Assembly (NCBI RefSeq): GCF_003062295.1
Contig: NZ_PYCN01000022.1
Location: 1 to 64,000 of the forward strand
Direction: 5' to 3'
DNA length: 64,000 bases
From: Bradyrhizobium algeriense
GTDB taxonomy: Bacteria > Pseudomonadota > Alphaproteobacteria > Rhizobiales > Xanthobacteraceae
In this document: positions 18,185-27,110 of the stretch, one piece after another
How the letters are laid out: the number at the start of each line of letters is the position of its first letter
Numbering within the stretch: position 1 is the stretch's first letter
Made by a program: the position numbers and the translations under genes
The notes under the pieces: model-generated
What the model saw: only the letters and a program-made list of their open reading frames with translations
What the model was told of the DNA's origin: nothing
Databases searched by the model: none

Positions 18185-18613
18185 TCAGTCCTGCTCGGGA
18201 CCGACGGTGACGACCATGACGCCGTCGATCTTGATCAGGAACGTCATGGTGGGCTGGCTGGATGCCGGAGCCCGTTCGACCGCATGCCGGAACGCTGCGA
18301 TCTCCTCTGGCACTACTGCCCGGAGGGAAAGCGTTGAACTTGGGGCGCAGACCGGGACGCCGTCCGATGTGAACGTGGCCAGATCGGCCCGCTGGAAGGC
18401 GTTTCGAGAAATCCGAAAATTTTGTTCGAAACAATGGGGCGGGTTCGGGCGTTGGGTTCGCGCAAGCCCTCTTGGCAGCGTCGAGCGGGACCTTCCTGCG
18501 ACATCCAGATTGCCACCATCCGTATTGTTCCCGTCCCGGCATTGTTGCGCTGTCGGTGCATTCGAAATAGCATCGATCGCGAACAGGCGTGGGCAGGGCA
18601 GTAGAAATGACAT
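18185..18613 (-). CDS. Hypothetical protein, doubtful
   Basis: A possible 142-aa protein starting MSFLLPCPRLFAIDAISNAP, with a GAAGG site upstream of the ATG. The C-terminal third (PTMTFLIKIDGVMVVTVGPE) is less random-looking than the rest, which is Arg/Pro/Ser-rich as in spurious high-GC frames. I do not recognise it. A plus-strand frame of similar length overlaps it and looks no better. It could be a fragment of a longer ancestral gene. Confidence 0.25.
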   Translation of the reverse strand: MSFLLPCPRLFAIDAISNAPTAQQCRDGNNTDGGNLDVAGRSRSTLPRGLARTQRPNPPHCFEQNFRISRNAFQRADLATFTSDGVPVCAPSSTLSLRAVVPEEIAAFRHAVERAPASSQPTMTFLIKIDGVMVVTVGPEQD

Positions 18614-18625
18614 ACGAGGCCTTCT

Positions 18626-19606
18626 TTGCAGTCTTCTGCCGTCGATCACTCGGTAGCGAATACGGAACCTGCGCACTGGAAAATGCGTCTTCGCTGCCCT
18701 CGCTGTTCGTCGGCGCTGCGGAACGCGTGGTCACAGCCGTCATGTTCCAACCGTGCCTGCGATTATAGCAGGGCAGGGTTTCCCATGATCGGCACCCAGC
18801 CGGTGCTGATCGATTTTGCAGCCAGCATTTTTGAGCGCCGAATGTACGACGCCGAGAACGGCTCGGCGCTGCAGCGGGATGTCAGCCGCCGTTCCATGGG
18901 GTCGCGGCTGCATCGCCTTACCTTCGGGGGCAATCCGGTCGCGGTCTCCAACAGCACGAAATTCATCGATCTGTTGAAGCGGGAGTCGAGGCGGCCGGTC
19001 GTGCTCGTGATCGGCGGCGGGACGATTGGTTTGGGCGCGGACGAACTCTACCGGGACGATTCCATCGAACTCGTCGGCACCGACGTCTACGCCTCGCCGC
19101 ATACCGTGCTGGTGGCGGACGCTCACAAATTGCCGTTCGAGGACGGCTTGTTCGATGGCGTCTGGGTGCAGGCGGTGCTGGAACATGTGCTCGAACCCGC
19201 CACCGTCGTTGCCGAGCTGCATCGCGTGCTCCGGCTGGACGGCCTGGTCTATGCGGAGACACCGTTCATGCAGCAGGTGCATGAGCAGGCCTATGACTTT
19301 TCGCGTTTCACGCAGAGCGGTCACCGCTGGCTGTTCAGGCGATTTTCCGAAATCAGCGCCGGACCGGTCGGCGGCGCCGGCGTGGCGCTGGCATGGTCGA
19401 TCCGTTATTTCTCGCGCGCGCTCGGCGCGGGTAACAAGCTGTCACGCCTGATCGTGCTGCCCTTCTTCTGGATCAGGTATCTCGATGCGTTCGGCCGCGG
19501 CCGGGCCGCAGCCGACGCTGCCAGCGGCTTCTTCTTTCTCGGGCGCAGGGCCGAGCAGGCGATGGATCCGCACGCCATGCCGGAATACTACAACCGGCAA
19601 AAGTGA
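18626..19606 (+). CDS. Class I SAM-dependent methyltransferase with N-terminal zinc knuckle
   Basis: A 326-aa protein. The N-terminus has a Trm112p-like cysteine knuckle (CPRC ... CSNRAC) and is followed by a Methyltransf_11-type domain: motif I VLVIGGGTIGLGADEL, LVGTDVYASPHT, the acidic VADAHKLPFEDGLFDGVWVQAVLEH block, and HRVLRLDGLVYAETPFMQQ. The start used is TTG, preceded by GAGG at 18616-18619. An in-frame ATG at 18683 just before the cysteine knuckle is the alternative. It lies beside the exopolysaccharide glycosyltransferases and may methylate a sugar or lipid precursor. Bradyrhizobium EPS is known to be O-methylated, but the link is an inference. Confidence 0.85.
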   Translation: MQSSAVDHSVANTEPAHWKMRLRCPRCSSALRNAWSQPSCSNRACDYSRAGFPMIGTQPVLIDFAASIFERRMYDAENGSALQRDVSRRSMGSRLHRLTFGGNPVAVSNSTKFIDLLKRESRRPVVLVIGGGTIGLGADELYRDDSIELVGTDVYASPHTVLVADAHKLPFEDGLFDGVWVQAVLEHVLEPATVVAELHRVLRLDGLVYAETPFMQQVHEQAYDFSRFTQSGHRWLFRRFSEISAGPVGGAGVALAWSIRYFSRALGAGNKLSRLIVLPFFWIRYLDAFGRGRAAADAASGFFFLGRRAEQAMDPHAMPEYYNRQK

Positions 19607-19629
19607 GTTTCGACAGTCGGGCGCGGGCC

Positions 19630-20043
19630 TTACGAAAGACCCTTGATTTTCTTGCACGGCGTCGATGCGGTCGACGACATCCGCGCGACGTCGGTCACGG
19701 AACGGATGGCAAGCCTTTCCTTAGCCGTGATGAAGCGCAGCACGCCGCGCGGATGGGCGTCGCAGAACTGCGCAAGCGTGGCGGCCGTCGCCGCAACGCT
19801 GTCCTGCTTGGGGACCACGGCTATGCCGCCATCCCTCAGGATATACGCGTCCTTCACGTTGGGCATGGCTGATGTCGCGATGCAGGTCTTGAACAGGTCG
19901 TTATAGGCCTGCGGCGTCAGTGACAGGTCACCGCCGGGAGTGCCCAGGAGATACTCGCGGCTCTTGCGGCAGTTCTCGCTATCCGCCCGCGCCGTACCGG
20001 TCGCGAGCGCGAGCAGCATCGCGGTCGCGACCGACAGCTTCAT
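19630..20043 (-). CDS. Small exported cysteine-containing protein (Rap1a/Tai-like?)
   Basis: A 137-aa protein with a clear signal peptide (MKLSVATAMLLALATGTARA, cleavage before DSENC). The mature part has four cysteines, suggesting two disulfides, and reads FLLGTPGGDLSLTP-like and QFCDAHPRGVLRF. The layout (periplasmic, helix-rich, paired Cys) recalls Rap1a/Tai-type immunity proteins, but similarity by eye is weak and 'hypothetical periplasmic protein' is the safe call. Its ATG overlaps the stop of the upstream glycosyltransferase (ATGA), so it is translationally coupled to the exopolysaccharide operon. Confidence 0.7.
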   Translation of the reverse strand: MKLSVATAMLLALATGTARADSENCRKSREYLLGTPGGDLSLTPQAYNDLFKTCIATSAMPNVKDAYILRDGGIAVVPKQDSVAATAATLAQFCDAHPRGVLRFITAKERLAIRSVTDVARMSSTASTPCKKIKGLS

Positions 20044-21221
20044 GCCACTGTTCCGATGGCGCGGTCCGCGGTTGCCCGCTTGCCGGCATAGGCCAGGCCA
20101 TAGGTTGTCGCCGCGCAGCGTTCCCATGAAAGGGCGCGGGCATGGGCGGAGGCGCCCGCCGCGAGAATGGCGCGCAGGCCCCGGTCGGCTGCCAGCTCCG
20201 CAATCGCCTGCGAGATGCTCTCCACCGATGGCGGCACGAGAATTCCGGTCTCGTCGGCGAGCACGGCATCGGGCACCCCGCCGACCTCGGTCGCGACGCT
20301 CGGCAGGCCGGCGGCTCCAGCCTCGAGATAGACCAGTCCAAATCCCTCCACCCGGCCGGTCGTGTCGGGCAGTCCTGTCAGGCAGAAGAAATCCGAAGCC
20401 GCGTAGAGATCGCGGATCGCTTCGTTCGGCTGCGGGCCAAGGAAACGAATGTCGCAGGCCGCCTGCCCGGCAGTCCGTCGCAGTTCATCGACATAATCGG
20501 CTTCGCCGTCCGGTCCGATCACGAGCCACGTGATGCGCTGGCGCAGATTGTCCGGAAGCTGCGACAATGCGGCGAGCGTCAGATGATGTCCCTTGCGGCG
20601 TGTGATCCGCGCCACTGTAATCATCACCAGCCGGTCCTCCGGCAGCCGATAGGCAAGGCGAATCTCGCGGCGTTTCCTTGGCGCGCCGAACCAGAATTCC
20701 GATACGCCGAGATTGATCGCGCTGATCCTGGCGGGATCGACGGTGAACCGCTCGCGGAACAGCGTCTCGGTGAAGCGGCTGTTGGCGACCACCTCCGTGC
20801 GCGGCCCGAACACGCCGGCGCTGCGAATGGCGATGCGCTTCAGCGGCGTCTGCGCTTCATTGATCTCGGTGCCATGCACCGTCATCAATACCCGCGCCGA
20901 GGTTCGCCATCGCGAAAGCGCGACCGGAATGAAGAACGGCCAATCGGCCGCGTGGACCACGTCGTATCGATCGCCGCGAACGCCGCGTCGCGCCAGCATG
21001 ATCTTGCGCGGCAGGTCGCGCATGGAGTGGAGCCCGCCGCGAAACCGAGCGACTTCGAAGGGCAGGGCCCGGTCGTCGTCGCATGTCTGCCGCGCGTAGT
21101 CGGGCGCCACGACAGTGACCTTGGCGCCGAGCCGGCTGGCGGCCGCGGCGATTTCGCGGGCGTAGGTCCCGATGCCTCCCATCGCGGGAGCGAACTCGCT
21201 GGTCAACAGAAGGATGTTCAA
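20040..21221 (-). CDS. Glycosyltransferase family 4
   Basis: A 393-aa GT-B glycosyltransferase. The N-terminal NILLLTSEFAPAMGGIGTYA is the acceptor-domain glycine loop. MITVARITRRKGHHLTLAALSQ lies at the domain boundary, and the C-terminal FFCLTGLPDTTGRVEGFGLVYLEAGAAGLPSVATEVGG is the nucleotide-sugar EX7E-type region. The start is a TTG at 21221, 10 bases after the stop of the upstream glycosyltransferase. An ATG at 21269 would overlap that gene by 38 bases and add a non-homologous leader. It is the third gene of a four-gene leftward operon, predicted to add one sugar to the lipid-linked exopolysaccharide repeat. Confidence 0.9.
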   Translation of the reverse strand: MNILLLTSEFAPAMGGIGTYAREIAAAASRLGAKVTVVAPDYARQTCDDDRALPFEVARFRGGLHSMRDLPRKIMLARRGVRGDRYDVVHAADWPFFIPVALSRWRTSARVLMTVHGTEINEAQTPLKRIAIRSAGVFGPRTEVVANSRFTETLFRERFTVDPARISAINLGVSEFWFGAPRKRREIRLAYRLPEDRLVMITVARITRRKGHHLTLAALSQLPDNLRQRITWLVIGPDGEADYVDELRRTAGQAACDIRFLGPQPNEAIRDLYAASDFFCLTGLPDTTGRVEGFGLVYLEAGAAGLPSVATEVGGVPDAVLADETGILVPPSVESISQAIAELAADRGLRAILAAGASAHARALSWERCAATTYGLAYAGKRATADRAIGTVA

Positions 21222-21231
21222 CCCGGCGCCC

Positions 21232-22509
21232 TCAATAGGTCGGCGCCGCGGCGGCAAGGCCGCGCGCATCCTGAATTTCCTGATGATAGCGGTACACCCG
21301 CGCGAGTTGGGTGCCAGGGGTGAACGCCCTGATGGAATCGGCGATGTGTACCGGATTCATCACGCCCGCCTCGATGCCAGTCCTGACATCGACAAACCGC
21401 TGTGCGAGCGCATTCACCATGTCGTCTCGACTGCCGTCCCGCGCCACCAGATAGCCGCTGACGCCAGGGCGGATCACGGATTCGAGCTGCGGCAGGTGCA
21501 TGGCGACGACGGGCCGGCCGACCGCCAGGGTTTCCAGCACGCAACGCGGCATGCCTTCGAACTCGGACGTCAGGATGCCGGCATGGGCGCTCGCCAGCGT
21601 CTCCGCCATGCCCGCGGCATCCTTGAAGCCGTGGCGCACGGTGATGTCCTCGATGGCTGCGAATTCCTCGAACCGGTGCGGGTCGCTGGTGCCGATGTAG
21701 TGAAACCTGACATCGCCGTTCAATCGCTGCCGCAGGCGATCGATGGTGCGAAACATCAGCGGCGGATCCTTGAACTCATCGAGCCGGCCGGCGAACACGA
21801 TCTGGAACGGTGAAGAGTCCAGCGGCCAAAGTTGCGGCTTGAAGATATCCGTATTGACCCATGTCCAGAGCGTGTCGATCTTGTCCTTGCGGCGCGGATA
21901 GGTCTGCTGCAGCCGCTCGGTGATGAACGGATTGACGCACAGGAACTTCTCGCTCATGGCGACGGCGAACCGCTCGCCGGTATTGTGGACAAAGGCGTAT
22001 TTCCGCAGCAGCGAATCCATCTGCAATTTCGGCGCGCCTTCGCCGTGAAGCATCTGAACGAAGGGAAGCCGCAGGATCGCCGGCAGCCACGAAAATTCAA
22101 CGCGCCGCAGATCGACCGAGCATCGCCTGGCGCGGATCAACCGTGCGATCGGGCCGAAGTGGCGGAGCAGCGCCATGAAGAACTGACCGGTCAGCGAGGT
22201 ACGGATGCTGCGGGCCGCTTCGCGCGCCTGCTGGTCCGAATAATGCAGGATGGGCAGGAAGTCGAAGCCGCGGCCGCGGAAGGTCAGCCGGTGAAGCTTT
22301 CCCAGCTCCAGGTCGCCCGTCGAGTCGACGCCGATGAAGAGGATGTCGGTGTCAACGGGATGAAACGTGATGAAGTCGCGGATGTAGGTTTCGAGGCCGC
22401 CGACCTTTTGGCCGCGCGGGTCGAACGGATGGATCAGGCAGATCTGGTAACGCGGCTTGATCGGGTTGGCATTTCGCGCGCGTAGCGCCAGGGTCAATGT
22501 TGAAGTCAT
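21232..22509 (-). CDS. Glycosyltransferase family 4
   Basis: A 425-aa GT-B glycosyltransferase. The donor-side half contains QIVFAGRLDEFKDPPLMFR, RFHYIGTSDPHRFEEFA and the EX7E region ILTSEFEGMPRCVLETLAVG, then a GVSGYLVARDGSRDD loop. The N-terminal half has ICLIHPFDPRGQKVGGLETY. Its ATG overlaps the TagA-like gene's stop (ATGA), so translation is coupled. It is likely to act in the cytoplasm on undecaprenyl-linked intermediates of the exopolysaccharide. Confidence 0.9.
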   Translation of the reverse strand: MTSTLTLALRARNANPIKPRYQICLIHPFDPRGQKVGGLETYIRDFITFHPVDTDILFIGVDSTGDLELGKLHRLTFRGRGFDFLPILHYSDQQAREAARSIRTSLTGQFFMALLRHFGPIARLIRARRCSVDLRRVEFSWLPAILRLPFVQMLHGEGAPKLQMDSLLRKYAFVHNTGERFAVAMSEKFLCVNPFITERLQQTYPRRKDKIDTLWTWVNTDIFKPQLWPLDSSPFQIVFAGRLDEFKDPPLMFRTIDRLRQRLNGDVRFHYIGTSDPHRFEEFAAIEDITVRHGFKDAAGMAETLASAHAGILTSEFEGMPRCVLETLAVGRPVVAMHLPQLESVIRPGVSGYLVARDGSRDDMVNALAQRFVDVRTGIEAGVMNPVHIADSIRAFTPGTQLARVYRYHQEIQDARGLAAAAPTY

Positions 22510-23300
22510 GCCGCTTTCCTCATGCGTGCCTGGACGATTTGCGGAATTGTTCGCGCAACGAGGCGCGGAACAACGCTCATGCATCTGACATAGCGGGGGC
22601 CGAGCCGCCGCGGCTCGCGCAGCATGCGCCACGCCCATTCAAGCCCCGTCCTGCGCGCGATGGATGGCGCGCGGCTCTGTGTGCCGGCGATGAAATCGAG
22701 CGCCGCGCCGATGCACAACACGCCGGTTCCGTTCAACTCGTCGAGGCATCGCGCGGCGAACAGCTCCTGCCGCGGCGCACCCAGCGCCACGAAGCAGAGC
22801 CTGGCGCCGGAGTCGCGAATACGTTCGATCGCCGCATCGGCCTCGCTGGAATAGGGATCGAACCCCGGTCCCGGCGCAAGGCAGCCTGCAATCTGCAATC
22901 CCCTGAATCGTTCCGTGAGACGTCGCGCCGTCGCGTTCAGCGTGAGATCGTTCGCGCCCAGCAGAAAGACCGGGAGGCCTTTCTTTCGCGCTTCCGCGCA
23001 GACCGGCTCGACGAGATCGGCGCCGGTCGTCCGCTCGATGCGCGTTCCCATGAGACGGCCCAGCACGACGATCGGGAACCCATCGGCTGTGACAAATCGG
23101 GCACGGCGATAGGCGGCGCGAAAGTTCGCGTGTTGCTGCAATTGAACAACGTGATCGAGATTGAGCGTACAAACGCTGAAGGTGTCGCCATGTTGCGCAG
23201 CCGACACGATCGACGAAACTGCCGCGGGGAGCGATGGAACATTGATGGTGACGCCATCGACGGTGAGACTCGGCTGCAACGATATTGGCGGTTCCGACAT
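22506..23300 (-). CDS. WecG/TagA/CpsF-family glycosyltransferase
   Basis: A 264-aa GT26 enzyme. It shows the family hallmarks NLDHVVQLQQHANFRAAYRRA, FVTADGFPIVVLGRLMGT, VFLLGANDLTLN and CFVALGAPRQELFAARC, and ends AWRMLREPRRLGPRYVR. Members such as TagA and WecG transfer N-acetylmannosamine or related uronate sugars to polyprenyl-linked acceptors. The ATG at 23300 follows AGGGGAT; upstream ATGs in the same frame lack support. It is the first gene of the leftward operon TagA-GT4-GT4-small exported protein. Confidence 0.9.
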   Translation of the reverse strand: MSEPPISLQPSLTVDGVTINVPSLPAAVSSIVSAAQHGDTFSVCTLNLDHVVQLQQHANFRAAYRRARFVTADGFPIVVLGRLMGTRIERTTGADLVEPVCAEARKKGLPVFLLGANDLTLNATARRLTERFRGLQIAGCLAPGPGFDPYSSEADAAIERIRDSGARLCFVALGAPRQELFAARCLDELNGTGVLCIGAALDFIAGTQSRAPSIARRTGLEWAWRMLREPRRLGPRYVRCMSVVPRLVARTIPQIVQARMRKAA

Positions 23301-23501
23301 GTCGATCCCCTGATGATGATTTGATCGAGAGACGCATTCACGCTGAACTATCGACATGCCCGCTCGTGACGGGAACTGTGTGTCGAAAAATTTCTCAACC
23401 AGCATCGTCACGAAATCGAACTAATGCGACGCAACGATGGCGATGTCGCGATGCGAAGGGCGAGACATGGCGGCGAATCATTCACGTGATGGAGATCAGC
23501 T

Positions 23502-24602
23502 ATGCAGCAGTGGTCGAGGCGAGATGCGCTCGCTCTTATCGCAGGAGCAAGCGTTGCGTCGTACGAGAAGGGAGCATCCGCGGCGCAGCCCACGCAGAGT
23601 CTCGGCGCCATCGCCGCCCGTAACGGGATCGTGTTCGGCGCAGCTGCAGGCCCTGTCATCGACAAGGATCATGCTTATCGCGAGCTGTATCAGACGCAGA
23701 CGCGGATCGTTACGACTGACATTGCGATGAAGATGGGAACCATCGCGCCGCAGCCGGGGCCGAAGCGGTTCGAGAGCGCGGACCGGCTGCTGCAATTCTG
23801 TGCAAGCAACAACATTCCGATGCGGGGCCATTGCCTGATCTGGAACGAATGGGTTCCGCAATGGATCAGGAACATGAGCGGCGCCGAGCGCGAGAAGTTC
23901 TTCGATTCCTATATCGAGGAAGTGGCTGCCCGTTATGTCGGCAGGCTGCATTCATGGGATGTCGTCAACGAACCGTTCTGGCCCGGGCACAAGGCACCCG
24001 GCGGTTACAGGCTCGGTCCATGGTACGATACGTTCGGCACAGGATACGTGCGCCGCGCCTTCGAGCGCGTGGCGATGGTCGACCGGAAGACCAAACTGGT
24101 TCTGAACGAAGCACAGAGCGAGCGCGACGATGAGGTCGGCCGAACGGTACGCAAGGGATTGCTGCAGCTGGTGGATGAATTGAAGCATGCCGGCGTGCCG
24201 CTGCATGCCGTCGGTCTGCAAAGCCACCTGCAGCCCCGCTACCCGCACGACCCCGGACGCTTCGCCGAATTTCTTCATGCCTTGGCCGAACGTGGCGTCG
24301 AGATCTACCTGACTGAATTCGACGTGCGCGACGACACGTTTCCAGATGACATCGCGACGCGCGATGCCATGATCGCCGATACGGCCGAGAAGTACCTGAA
24401 TAACGTGCTGCGCGTTCCGGCCGTCAAGGTGGTGATCGCGTGGGAACTTGCCGACAACTACTCGTTCTATACCGATGCGGCGAAGAAAAAGGACCCCCTC
24501 GCGCAACGGCTGCCTCGGCCGCTGCCGTTCGATTCATCGATGCAGAAGAAGCCGCTCTGGTTCGCGATGGCGCGCGCGTTCGAGAATACAAGGAAATCGT
24601 AG
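23502..24602 (+). CDS. GH10 glycoside hydrolase (endo-beta-1,4-xylanase family), Tat-exported
   Basis: A 366-aa GH10 enzyme. The acid/base glutamate is Glu157 in SWDVVNEPFW and the nucleophile is Glu272 in EIYLTEFDVRD. The substrate-binding RGHCLIWNEWVPQW and VGLQSHLQP are also in place. The N-terminus WSRRDALALIAGASVAS is a twin-arginine signal, so the enzyme folds in the cytoplasm before export. Its position between two exopolysaccharide operons suggests it trims or turns over the polymer rather than plant xylan. That is an inference from context. Confidence 0.9.
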   Translation: MQQWSRRDALALIAGASVASYEKGASAAQPTQSLGAIAARNGIVFGAAAGPVIDKDHAYRELYQTQTRIVTTDIAMKMGTIAPQPGPKRFESADRLLQFCASNNIPMRGHCLIWNEWVPQWIRNMSGAEREKFFDSYIEEVAARYVGRLHSWDVVNEPFWPGHKAPGGYRLGPWYDTFGTGYVRRAFERVAMVDRKTKLVLNEAQSERDDEVGRTVRKGLLQLVDELKHAGVPLHAVGLQSHLQPRYPHDPGRFAEFLHALAERGVEIYLTEFDVRDDTFPDDIATRDAMIADTAEKYLNNVLRVPAVKVVIAWELADNYSFYTDAAKKKDPLAQRLPRPLPFDSSMQKKPLWFAMARAFENTRKS

Positions 24603-24613
24603 GTCGAGATCAC

Positions 24614-26053
24614 TCACGCCCCCGAATGTTGGGGGCGTGGGCGGAGTATCCGCACCAGCGTCGGTGCGTAGAGCAGGGCGAGCGCGCCGAAATAGACGGC
24701 GGCGCCTGCCGCGACATGTGCCGCCAGCACGGCAATGGTTCGCGCCTCCGGGAAGATCCGCAGCAACGCCGCCATCGCAATCGTGGCCAATGCGATGCGC
24801 ACGAGATGGCCGACCGGAAGCCGCAGGCCAAACCGGGTAAACCCGATCGAGAAGCTGACACTTGCCGCGGCCAGCGCCGCCAGCACGGTGGCGCCGGCTA
24901 CTCCTGTGAGTCCCCAGCGCGGCAGGAACAGAGCGCTCAGCACTACGGTTGTCGACGCGTCGATCGCCGCAATTCCCATCATCCAGCGCGTGCGGTTTTG
25001 CAGGAGAAACACCTGATCGCCGAAATGGGCGCGCAGGTTGCGGATCGCGCCGGCAAGCGTGGAGAGCGGCAGCACGGCGAGCGTCACCGCCTGGAACGGA
25101 ACTGCGATCAACAGATGCACGATCTCCGCTCTCAGCATGAAGATGCCGGCGAGGCTCGGCGCCAGGATAGCGACCAGGAGCGCGCTGTTGGCGGCAAGCT
25201 GGCGCATGCCGGCCTGGCTGCCCTCCTGTTCCATGCTCTTGACCGCCAGCGGGAACGCGGCGGCCGTCACCAGCATGGCCGCGACCGCCGCGGCGCGCTG
25301 GCCGAGGCCGTAACCGACCGCGAACAGCCCGGCCGCGGCCACGCCCGACATCTGGTTGACGATGAAGCGCGACGCGTTGAGGCCGACCCAGCCGAGCGTG
25401 CCGCCGACGATCAGTGGAATGCCGTAGCGCAGCGCGTGCGTGACGATCTCACGGTCGATCGGCCAAAGGCGGTAGCCGCAGCGCAGCGTCGGCATCACGA
25501 TCAGCGCCGCGGTCAGTTGCGCCGCGGCGTATCCCGCAAGCGGCCACTCCGCCGATTGGCCGAACAATTTGATCAGCACCAGGCCGAGGACAAATCCGAC
25601 CGACGGCCCGAATACCTGCTGGATCGTGTAGACCCGGATCTGCTGCTGCGCGCGGGCGCGCTCGCCGATATAGAGGTTGAGGGATCGGGTAATCACATAG
25701 GCGACGGCGGCAAGGAGGAGGTCCGTTCTGGCGCCGGGCGCAATCACCAGAAGCAGAATTCCAATGACGGCCGCACTTTGCAACGTAACGGATGCGAGCA
25801 GGACCGCGTTTTCGGTACGGTAAAAGCGTGGCGCGTCATTGGCGTCCTGATAGCGTCCGAGGAAACGCAGCGCATATTGCGACCACCAGGCGAGGAAGCC
25901 GATCTGCAGCAATTCGTGCGTGGCTGTGATCAGCGTGATGACGCCGAGCGTGTGCTCATCGACGACATGCGTCCACACGATCATCGCCACAAGCTGGCAC
26001 AGCGGCCCGACGAATTGCGCAGGCAGATAGAGCAGGGTGTGTTTTAAGAGCAT
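24614..26053 (-). CDS. Oligosaccharide flippase (Wzx-like, MOP superfamily)
   Basis: A 479-aa very hydrophobic protein with about 12-14 predicted membrane helices, starting MLLKHTLLYLPAQFVGPLCQ. It shows the polysaccharide-synthesis-protein pattern of the MOP superfamily, including ALRYGIPLIVGGTLGWVGLNASRFI and LFLPRWGLTGVAGATVLAAL. It is expected to flip the undecaprenyl-linked repeat across the inner membrane. It is the last gene of the eight-gene exopolysaccharide operon and begins 1 base after the stop of the upstream acyltransferase. Confidence 0.88.
   Translation of the reverse strand: MLLKHTLLYLPAQFVGPLCQLVAMIVWTHVVDEHTLGVITLITATHELLQIGFLAWWSQYALRFLGRYQDANDAPRFYRTENAVLLASVTLQSAAVIGILLLVIAPGARTDLLLAAVAYVITRSLNLYIGERARAQQQIRVYTIQQVFGPSVGFVLGLVLIKLFGQSAEWPLAGYAAAQLTAALIVMPTLRCGYRLWPIDREIVTHALRYGIPLIVGGTLGWVGLNASRFIVNQMSGVAAAGLFAVGYGLGQRAAAVAAMLVTAAAFPLAVKSMEQEGSQAGMRQLAANSALLVAILAPSLAGIFMLRAEIVHLLIAVPFQAVTLAVLPLSTLAGAIRNLRAHFGDQVFLLQNRTRWMMGIAAIDASTTVVLSALFLPRWGLTGVAGATVLAALAAASVSFSIGFTRFGLRLPVGHLVRIALATIAMAALLRIFPEARTIAVLAAHVAAGAAVYFGALALLYAPTLVRILRPRPQHSGA
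24615..24639. terminator. Hairpin between convergent xylanase and flippase genes
   Basis: A perfect 9-bp GC-rich stem (cacgccccc / gggggcgtg) with a seven-base loop sits at the 3' ends of two convergent genes and overlaps the last codons of the flippase. There is no T run on either side, so if it terminates transcription it does so inefficiently. An mRNA-end stabiliser is equally possible. Confidence 0.4.
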
Positions 26054-26054
26054 C

Positions 26055-27110
26055 TCAGGCCCCCAGCCAGCGGCAGAGTCGGGCGGAGGCGAACTGCCGG
26101 ACGGCCAGTAGCGCGGCGGCGCTGAGGAGGATGGCCAAGCCGCCGCAAACGGCGAAGCTGGCGATGCCGCCGAGCTGATGCAGCGTGGTGTGATCGCGCA
26201 GCAGCATGACGACGAAGATGTGCCAGAGATAGATGAAATAGCTGCCCGAGCCGAACCATCCAAGCAGCGGCGAGCTTGGCTGGACGGCGAACAGTGCAAC
26301 GCAGAACAGCGCTGCATAGAGGAAGAAGGCGGTCGAATCGTAGGTGGCGGCGTCGCCGAGGCCGAGAATGCGCACGGCGGCATAGACCATGTAGGCCGCC
26401 AGCATGGCGCCAGGCAGCGCGCGGCGCATGTTGTGGTCGCTCAGGTCTGCGAACATCGCGGTCAGCGCGCCGAGCGCGGCAAACGAGAACCAGAACGGAA
26501 TGTCGCGCATGCGGACTTCGTCGAGCAGTGCGTCCGAGGCGCCGAACCTGGACATAGCAGGATCAAGATAGCTGCCTGCGAGCAGACCGCAGCCGATCGA
26601 GAGGATCAGCAGCGCCGCAATCCGTTTTCTTGAAGCAGGTTGTCCGGTGCCGCCAACCGCGAAGACGAGCCACAGGCCGAACGTGCAGCAGACATAGACG
26701 AAGACGTAATAGTAGACGAAGACGTACCCCAACCCGAACCGCGCCAGCGTCGTGCCGATGCGATGGTCCATCGCCGGATTATGCAGCGCCATGTAGGCAT
26801 AGGCGGCGACGAACGCGATCGCGTAGGGAATCAAGGCCGCCTTTAACCGCTTCGCGAACGGCACGCGGCCGGAGAGCGCCGTCAGATATCCGGAGGCGAA
26901 CAGGAAGACCGGCACGCAGGGCCGCAGCGCCGCGTCGAGCGATTTTGCCCAGATAGCATCGAGCGGCTGCGGCAGCGAATGAATTCCGATCACCATCAGG
27001 ATCGCAATGCCGCGCATGGCATCGATGACGCCGTCTCGGCTTCGGGCCGGCGCCTGTGCGACGCTCAGGGATCCCGCGTTTGCCGGTATGCGCTCCACGA
27101 CCGTCATCAT
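26055..27110 (-). CDS. Acyltransferase 3 family membrane protein
   Basis: A 351-aa acyltransferase-3 protein with about ten membrane segments. The N-terminal DGVIDAMRGIAILMVIGIHS carries the family's R and H catalytic-site pattern (DxxRGxAIxxVxxxH). Later helices include YFIYLWHIFVVMLL. Such proteins acetylate or otherwise acylate extracytoplasmic sugars. The ATG overlaps the upstream acyltransferase stop (ATGA). Together with its neighbour it would account for O-acetylation of the exopolysaccharide. Confidence 0.88.
   Translation of the reverse strand: MMTVVERIPANAGSLSVAQAPARSRDGVIDAMRGIAILMVIGIHSLPQPLDAIWAKSLDAALRPCVPVFLFASGYLTALSGRVPFAKRLKAALIPYAIAFVAAYAYMALHNPAMDHRIGTTLARFGLGYVFVYYYVFVYVCCTFGLWLVFAVGGTGQPASRKRIAALLILSIGCGLLAGSYLDPAMSRFGASDALLDEVRMRDIPFWFSFAALGALTAMFADLSDHNMRRALPGAMLAAYMVYAAVRILGLGDAATYDSTAFFLYAALFCVALFAVQPSSPLLGWFGSGSYFIYLWHIFVVMLLRDHTTLHQLGGIASFAVCGGLAILLSAAALLAVRQFASARLCRWLGA

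Larger units (their letters stand above)
17693..18625. other. Gene-poor region with remnant sequences
   Basis: About 930 bases between the CHAT gene and the methyltransferase gene. It must contain the promoter of the caspase-CHAT operon at its left end. It also holds an RTX-like C-terminal fragment (18050-18166, plus) and a doubtful small gene (18185-18613, minus), both listed separately. The remainder shows no recognizable coding or repeat structure. Confidence 0.4.
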
